A DNA stretch of 10,936 nucleotides from a bacterium (lineage in GTDB: Bacteria > Planctomycetota > J058 > JAJDCP01): contig JAUIEM010000344.1 of the NCBI GenBank assembly GCA_030428695.1, positions 1 through 10,936 on the forward strand. Reading direction: 5' to 3'. A program made the translations under genes and the position numbers. This document shows positions 6,651 through 10,936 of this stretch, piece by piece (position 1 is the first letter of the stretch; each line of letters starts with the position of its first letter). The notes under the pieces were generated by a model, which had not been told where the DNA came from, did not search any database, and worked only from the letters and a program-made list of their open reading frames with translations.

Positions 6651-9269
6651 ATGCTCCCGGACAGCCTGGGCAGCTACAAGAGCGCGGCCGGCCGCTTCTC
6701 CGCCGAAGGCTTCGGCTCCTTCGGCGAGACCGGCCCCTACACCGACCTGCGCACCGGCGCCCCCGTCGTGCTCAAGCTGCTCGCCCTCGGCGAGAAGGCG
6801 CGCGAGCTGCCCCCCGAGGTCAAGGCCGACCCGGCCTTCCCACAGTTCAGCCCCGACCGCGACCCGAAGAGCGGACGCCACTTCTACATCACGAACTTCC
6901 TCCGCGCCCGTCCCCTCGGCGGCGGCAGCTACGGCGAACGGCGCGAGGCGGCGATCGACGCGGCCCGGGCCCTCGCCCGGCTGCCCCTGCCCCACGGCGG
7001 GTTGACCGCCCGCGACCTGGTGCGCAAGGAGGAGGGCGGGGTGCTCGTGCTCGACACCGGCTTCGGCTTCGACCCGGAGAGCTTCGCGGCCGAGCGCCTG
7101 GGCGGCGAGCGCCGCTCCTTCCTCGCCCCGGAGCTGCTCAGGGCGCTCGAGAGCAAGCAGCCGGCCACGCTGACGCCGCGCTGCGATGTGTACAGCTTCG
7201 GGCTGATCCTCTACCAGCTCTTCGCGGGCAGCCTGCCGCCGAGCTTCGGGGGCAGCGGCTGGTCGCTCGGCCGGGCCGACCTCGACAGCCTGGCGGCGCC
7301 GCGGGGGCTCGGCAACCTGCTGTTATCCTGCTGCCAGCACGATCCGGCCAAGCGTCCGGCGCGGGTCGGCGACCTGGTCGGACCGCTCTCCCGCCTGCCC
7401 CGGACCTACACCCCACGGCCGCCCGGGCCGGGCCTGGGGGCGCGGCTCAAGAAGCGGGTGCTGCAGCTCGTCGTGCTGCTGCTCCTGCTCGCGGTCGGCG
7501 CCTTCTTCGCCAACCGCCACGGGCTCGACCGGCGTGTCGCCCCGGCGCTCGCCGACCGCGTCGACCGCTTCCTGATCGACCTCGGCCTGAAGTCGGAGGT
7601 GGCCTGGGCGGAGGGGAATCCGGACGCGCTGCGTACCAGCCTGCCGCTCGTCCTGCGGGGCAGCGGCCTCGACGCCCTCGACTTCAGCGCCGACGGGAAA
7701 CCCCTGGGGGTGACGGCGAGCGCGACCGAGCTCAGCCTCGGCACGGTCGAGGTCTCCGGCGACAGCTGGGCCCTGGCCGGGGTGCACCGACTCGACGGGC
7801 GGCGCCTGGCGCTGACCCTGCCGGTCCGCCAGCCGCCGCGGCTCGATCCCCTGCATCGACCGGCGGAGGAGGAACAGCCGCTGTCGAAGCACGGGGCGGT
7901 CTTCGAGGTCCAGCTCGAGCACTGCCACGCCGAGCCGGAGCTGTTGCGCGCGGTCGGACGGGTCGAGCAGCCCCTGGTCGCGACGACCAGCGGCGACGGG
8001 ACGACGCGCCTGTACCGGGTCGAGATCCCGCCCCGGGCGCCGGAGGCGGCGAGCGGCTTCGAGCTGCTCGCGCGGGTCGACGGCCAGGAGTCGAACCGGC
8101 TGCGCTGCCTGTACGTCCAGCCCGCGCCGGTGGTGCGGGCGGTCGACGCCCGCGACGGCGACCTGGTGATCTTCGGCGAGAACCTGCGCGACGAGCGGGA
8201 TCACGTGCAGGTCGCGGTGTCGATGCTCGAGGGCGAGGAGCGCCTCGAGGTCGGGCGGGTCGACGCGACGGGCGGCGAGGTGACGGTCGACGGGCTGATG
8301 CTCGCCGGACGCGGCGAGGTCGTCGTGACGGTCGGCGCCCTGAGCTCCGCGCCCTTCATCTTCGACCTGCAGGCCAAGCGCGCCGCGATCCTGCGCGTCG
8401 CGCCGCTGCCGGCCGGCGGCGGCGCGGTGCGGGTCGAAGGCCTGTACCTCCTGCCCGGGGATGCGCCGGCGGCGCTCTGGGCGACCGGCGGCACGCCGGC
8501 CGAGCTGCCGGTGAGCTGGGGGGAAGGGGCGGTGGCGACAGTGACCTTCCCGCCCGGCCAGGGCGAGGGGCAGCTCAGCCTGGTCACCGCCTTCGGCACG
8601 ACGGCGCCGTTCCCGGTCCGCTACCTCGAGCCCCAGGGGCTGCACGACCTGCGCTGGCGGCCGGAGGTCGCGGTCCCGGGCCAGCGGCTCGAGCTGCTCG
8701 GCTGCCCGGACCTGCACCGGCTGGTCAGCGCCGGGGAAGAGCTCGCCTTCGAGGCGACCGTCGACGGCTACGCCTTCACCGTGCCGACGCGGCATCCCGG
8801 GGAGGACGCCTTCGCGCTCGAGCTGGTCGGACCCTGGGGAAGCGCCGAGCAGAAGCTTCCCCTCGCCTTCGACCCGCTGCTCGCCGAGGTGCTCGCCTTC
8901 GAGACCGCGGTCAAGACCGGGGCCTCCGTCACCCCGACCGACGGACCGGGCTGGCGCGCCGGCTGGAAGGAGTTCCAGCAGGCCTACCTCGACTTCGCCC
9001 GCGAGCGCTCCGAGCGGGCGACCGGCTCGGCCCTGATCCGCGGCGAGATCGTCGCGCGGCTGGCCGCCCTCGCCCGCGACGAGAGCCTGCCCCGGGCCCT
9101 GCGCGCCGAGGCCGGCTACGTCGCCGGTTTCTGCGCCCGCGAGGGCTGGGGCGAGGCGGGCGCCCTGCCGGAGGTCGCGGCGCTGTACGACGTCCTCGCC
9201 GGCCAACAGCTGCCGGACGCCGAGCGCAGCTTCGTCACCACCCGGCTCGAGCTCCTGCGCCGCCCTTGA
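6651..9269 (+). CDS. Membrane receptor with predicted cytoplasmic pseudokinase domain and IPT/TIG-like outer domains
   Basis: The 872 residues form three parts. (1) Residues about 10-250 follow the Ser/Thr kinase fold: Gly-loop G20xG22xxG25, beta-3 Lys K42 exactly 17 residues later, a degenerate catalytic loop HGGLTARDL (115-123), DTG (135-137) in place of DFG, APE (159-161), DVYSFGLILYQL (179-190) and DPAKRP (231-236). In the catalytic loop the general-base Asp is Gly117, the usual Lys is Thr119 and the metal-binding Asn is Asp122. Phosphotransfer is therefore unlikely, though nucleotide binding may remain. (2) One membrane span (about 269-287), preceded by RLKKR, puts the N-terminus inside the cell. 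(3) The outer part is a beta-rich region (about 310-490), two IPT/TIG-like units (about 491-572 and 577-658; PVVRAVDARDGDLVIFGENL shows the pattern), a possible third beta unit to 741, and a helical tail. It is first of three probably cotranscribed genes. A signalling or scaffold role is inferred; the ligand is unknown. Confidence 0.88.
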   Translation: MLPDSLGSYKSAAGRFSAEGFGSFGETGPYTDLRTGAPVVLKLLALGEKARELPPEVKADPAFPQFSPDRDPKSGRHFYITNFLRARPLGGGSYGERREAAIDAARALARLPLPHGGLTARDLVRKEEGGVLVLDTGFGFDPESFAAERLGGERRSFLAPELLRALESKQPATLTPRCDVYSFGLILYQLFAGSLPPSFGGSGWSLGRADLDSLAAPRGLGNLLLSCCQHDPAKRPARVGDLVGPLSRLPRTYTPRPPGPGLGARLKKRVLQLVVLLLLLAVGAFFANRHGLDRRVAPALADRVDRFLIDLGLKSEVAWAEGNPDALRTSLPLVLRGSGLDALDFSADGKPLGVTASATELSLGTVEVSGDSWALAGVHRLDGRRLALTLPVRQPPRLDPLHRPAEEEQPLSKHGAVFEVQLEHCHAEPELLRAVGRVEQPLVATTSGDGTTRLYRVEIPPRAPEAASGFELLARVDGQESNRLRCLYVQPAPVVRAVDARDGDLVIFGENLRDERDHVQVAVSMLEGEERLEVGRVDATGGEVTVDGLMLAGRGEVVVTVGALSSAPFIFDLQAKRAAILRVAPLPAGGGAVRVEGLYLLPGDAPAALWATGGTPAELPVSWGEGAVATVTFPPGQGEGQLSLVTAFGTTAPFPVRYLEPQGLHDLRWRPEVAVPGQRLELLGCPDLHRLVSAGEELAFEATVDGYAFTVPTRHPGEDAFALELVGPWGSAEQKLPLAFDPLLAEVLAFETAVKTGASVTPTDGPGWRAGWKEFQQAYLDFARERSERATGSALIRGEIVARLAALARDESLPRALRAEAGYVAGFCAREGWGEAGALPEVAALYDVLAGQQLPDAERSFVTTRLELLRRP

Positions 9270-9279
9270 GCGGCCCTGC

Positions 9280-10554
9280 ATGGATGGGAAGATGATGTTC
9301 CGAGGAAGACACGCGCTCTGGCTCTGCCTGCTGGTCGGCCTGGCGAGCGCCCAGGACGATCCGCGCGACCGCAACGGCGGCTTCCGCGGCCACAGCGCGG
9401 TGTCGGAGCTGATCCGCGACCGCATCCGCATCGTCGCCGAGGTCTACGAGGACATCGCGATCGACGAGATCAAGGCCGGCCTGATCCAGGTGCTCGGCCA
9501 GCGCGACCTGCGTCCGGCCGACCTGATCCTGCTGCCCGACCAGCCCGAGCTGCGGCGCGAGCCGATCGTGCGCGGCGAGGTCTACGACCGGCGCCTGCCC
9601 GGCGTGATGTTCCTGACCCTCAAGCAGGCCGAGAGCCTGTTCGTCCGCATCCCGACCGGCGAGGGCACCCGCGTCGAGCGCCTGCCGCTGGTCGCGAGCG
9701 GGACGCCGAGCGGCCAGTACGACGTCTACGAGGTCGAGACGAACATGCGCAACCAGCCCCTCGAGGGCCTGCACTTCAAGGTCAACGACGGGGAGTGGGA
9801 AGAGGGGCTGGCCTTCCTGCGCAGCCGCGAGGCCCTCAAGCAGGTCGCGAGCTACACCTTCACCCTCGGCAACGTGCCCTTCGACCTCAACGCCCTGCGC
9901 GAGGACGAGGCGGCGATCGGCCTCGACGGCGGCGGGGACTCCGGCCTGCCCTCGGAGCTCAAGCTGCACATGACCATCGACGAGGTCGCGATCAAGGCGC
10001 GCGGCTCGACCAGCAGCTTCGGCTTCGGCATCGTGCTCAGCGGCGCGAACTACATCTTCGCCAACCTGCGCTTCCAGTCCGGCCGCAACTTCAGCATCGA
10101 GCGCGTCCAGCACGCCTACCAGGGCGAGCGCGGCGCCCCGGACATCCGCGAGGCCTTCCGCGGCGAGTTCCGGCTGGTCGACTCCGCCTTCGGCACCAAA
10201 GAGCTCCTGTTCGTGCCCGAGGCCGAGCTGCCCCGGGGCGAGGAGGGCACGCGCCACTACTGCTTCTACCGCGAGCTCGACGACGGCCCGCCGGGCAGCG
10301 TCGACACCCGCTACACCAACTTCGAGACCGTGGTCAGCAGCGTGATGACCCGCGGCGAGGTCAGCTACGACGTCGAGGAGCGCTTCAGCGTGCACGTCTA
10401 CGAGGTGCGGGGGAAGAACGGGAAGCTCGCCGAGAAGGGCTCGATCAGCCTGCAGGACCTGCGCGAGCTCGACCAGCGCTACGACGCCGCCCGCGACGAC
10501 ATGAGCAGCGACTTCGACGGCGAGATCTACCGCCGCCGCGTGCGCCGCCGATGA
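9280..10554 (+). CDS. Unrecognised secreted protein
   Basis: 424 residues with an N-terminal signal peptide (FRGRHALWLCLLVGLASA, probable cleavage before QDD) and no further membrane segment, so it should be exported. I recognise no family. The mature part is acidic and mixed alpha/beta, and Arg-rich only at the very end (YRRRVRRR). A repeated feature is short charged strands such as RGEVYDRR and RGEVSYDVEE. Near residue 246 lies STSSFGFGIVLSGANYIFAN, which looks like a buried hydrophobic strand pair. The start is uncertain. ATG 9280 has no clear ribosome binding site, while ATG 9295 has GGGA 5 bases upstream and gives a compact signal peptide, so true translation may begin at 9295. The gene begins 10 bases after the pseudokinase gene and overlaps the next gene by ATGA, so it probably works with them, perhaps as a partner of the receptor's outer domains. 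Confidence 0.85.
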   Translation: MDGKMMFRGRHALWLCLLVGLASAQDDPRDRNGGFRGHSAVSELIRDRIRIVAEVYEDIAIDEIKAGLIQVLGQRDLRPADLILLPDQPELRREPIVRGEVYDRRLPGVMFLTLKQAESLFVRIPTGEGTRVERLPLVASGTPSGQYDVYEVETNMRNQPLEGLHFKVNDGEWEEGLAFLRSREALKQVASYTFTLGNVPFDLNALREDEAAIGLDGGGDSGLPSELKLHMTIDEVAIKARGSTSSFGFGIVLSGANYIFANLRFQSGRNFSIERVQHAYQGERGAPDIREAFRGEFRLVDSAFGTKELLFVPEAELPRGEEGTRHYCFYRELDDGPPGSVDTRYTNFETVVSSVMTRGEVSYDVEERFSVHVYEVRGKNGKLAEKGSISLQDLRELDQRYDAARDDMSSDFDGEIYRRRVRRR

Positions 10555-10936
10555 GCGCTCCCCGGCTCGCCGCCCCCGACGACCTGCGGCGCCTGCTCGA
10601 GCCGCTGCACGCGCTGCCGCGCGACCTGGCCTGGGTCGGCCCCGACGAGGAGCACGACCTGCGCCTGGTCGAGGCCGACGGCAGCTGGCAGGTCGAGCGG
10701 GCCGACGGCAGCCTGGCCTGCGACCGCGGCGTCCCGTCCCGGGCGCTCGCCCTCGGCAGCGCGGAGGCCCTGCGCGCCCTCGCCGCCCTCGACACCGGGG
10801 AGCCTCCGCGCTGGGCCGGCGCCGGCCCGGCCGCGCGCTGGCGGCTGCGGCGCGCCCTGGCCCACGGCCCCCACGAGCTGTGCGCGGCGCTGCTCGACGC
10901 CCTGTGGCGTCTGCCCGCGCCGGAGGGAGACGGGAC
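10551..10936 (+). CDS. Unrecognised protein, C-terminus cut by window edge
   Basis: The ATG at 10551 overlaps the previous stop (ATGA). The frame stays open for 128 codons to the edge. Visible residues are rich in Leu, Ala, Arg and Asp (MSAPRLAAPDDLRRLLEPLH), with amphipathic helices and a strand-like part near 36-60 (DLRLVEADGSWQVERADG). There is no signal peptide or membrane segment, so a cytoplasmic location is likely for the visible portion. Two Cys (57, 111) have no obvious motif. Codon use (third positions nearly all G or C) matches the upstream genes and supports a real gene. The overlap implies translation coupled to the secreted protein's gene. No family recognised. Confidence 0.75.
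   Translation, partial: MSAPRLAAPDDLRRLLEPLHALPRDLAWVGPDEEHDLRLVEADGSWQVERADGSLACDRGVPSRALALGSAEALRALAALDTGEPPRWAGAGPAARWRLRRALAHGPHELCAALLDALWRLPAPEGDG

Noticed and set aside
6651..7410. Active Ser/Thr protein kinase
   Set aside because: The catalytic Asp, the following Lys and the metal-binding Asn positions are Gly, Thr and Asp, so normal catalysis is not supported.
5555..9295. Plus-strand open frame of 1246 codons
   Set aside because: It is antisense to oppA on the left and in another frame of the receptor gene on the right. Its composition is almost only Arg, Ala, Gly and Pro with no domain, as expected of a high-GC shadow frame.
7323..9431. Minus-strand open frame of 702 codons opposite the receptor gene
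   Set aside because: Arg/Gly/Ala/Asp-rich shadow frame. The plus strand there has kinase motifs, a membrane span, a strong ribosome binding site and strong third-position GC.
9235..10395. Minus-strand open frame of 386 codons opposite the secreted protein
   Set aside because: Leu/Ala/Val/Asp-rich mirror of the sense codons. The sense gene has a signal peptide and fits the operon spacing.

Overview
The window is GC-rich and gene-dense, with short intergenic gaps. Its content suggests a diderm (Gram-negative-type) bacterium: lipoproteins with lipoboxes, a periplasmic binding protein with a plain signal peptide and no lipobox, and a kinase-like receptor with a single membrane span. The mix of signal peptides ending in Ala-Gln, a Ser/Thr-kinase-like membrane protein and many unrecognised secreted proteins fits Planctomycetota or Myxococcota. 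That is inference; no marker gene here fixes the lineage.

Minus strand, read right to left. From 6397 down to 1454 lies a tightly packed peptide-importer operon: oppA (periplasmic binding protein), oppB and oppC (permeases, overlapping by 8 bases) and oppD (ATPase). A second ATPase gene (oppF) is not present. The place downstream of oppD is taken by two small lipoproteins of the YceK/YidQ type. The first starts inside oppD, with its own Shine-Dalgarno sequence there. OppC carries an extra segment of about 190 residues between its first and second membrane segments. Beyond these is a cut-off gene (795 to the window edge) with a 130-residue N-terminal region followed by a long Lys/Ala/Glu-rich helix. 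It is real and extends out of the window.

Between the divergent units (6398-6650) is a regulatory region. It holds a TTGACA-type promoter for the opp operon and a 19-base inverted repeat (17 of 19 matching) whose arms flank that promoter. It also holds a 12-base palindrome near the plus-strand promoter candidate and a strong ribosome binding site for the rightward gene.

Plus strand, 6651 to the right edge. Three genes are probably cotranscribed, with a 10-base gap and then an ATGA overlap. The first is a membrane receptor whose cytoplasmic part is a protein-kinase fold lacking the catalytic Asp (a predicted pseudokinase) and whose outer part contains IPT/TIG-like beta domains. The second is an unrecognised secreted protein. 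The third is an unrecognised cytoplasmic protein cut by the window edge. The most interesting item is this pseudokinase-receptor operon, followed by the enlarged OppC in an importer with one visible ATPase, and the inverted repeat between the two operons.
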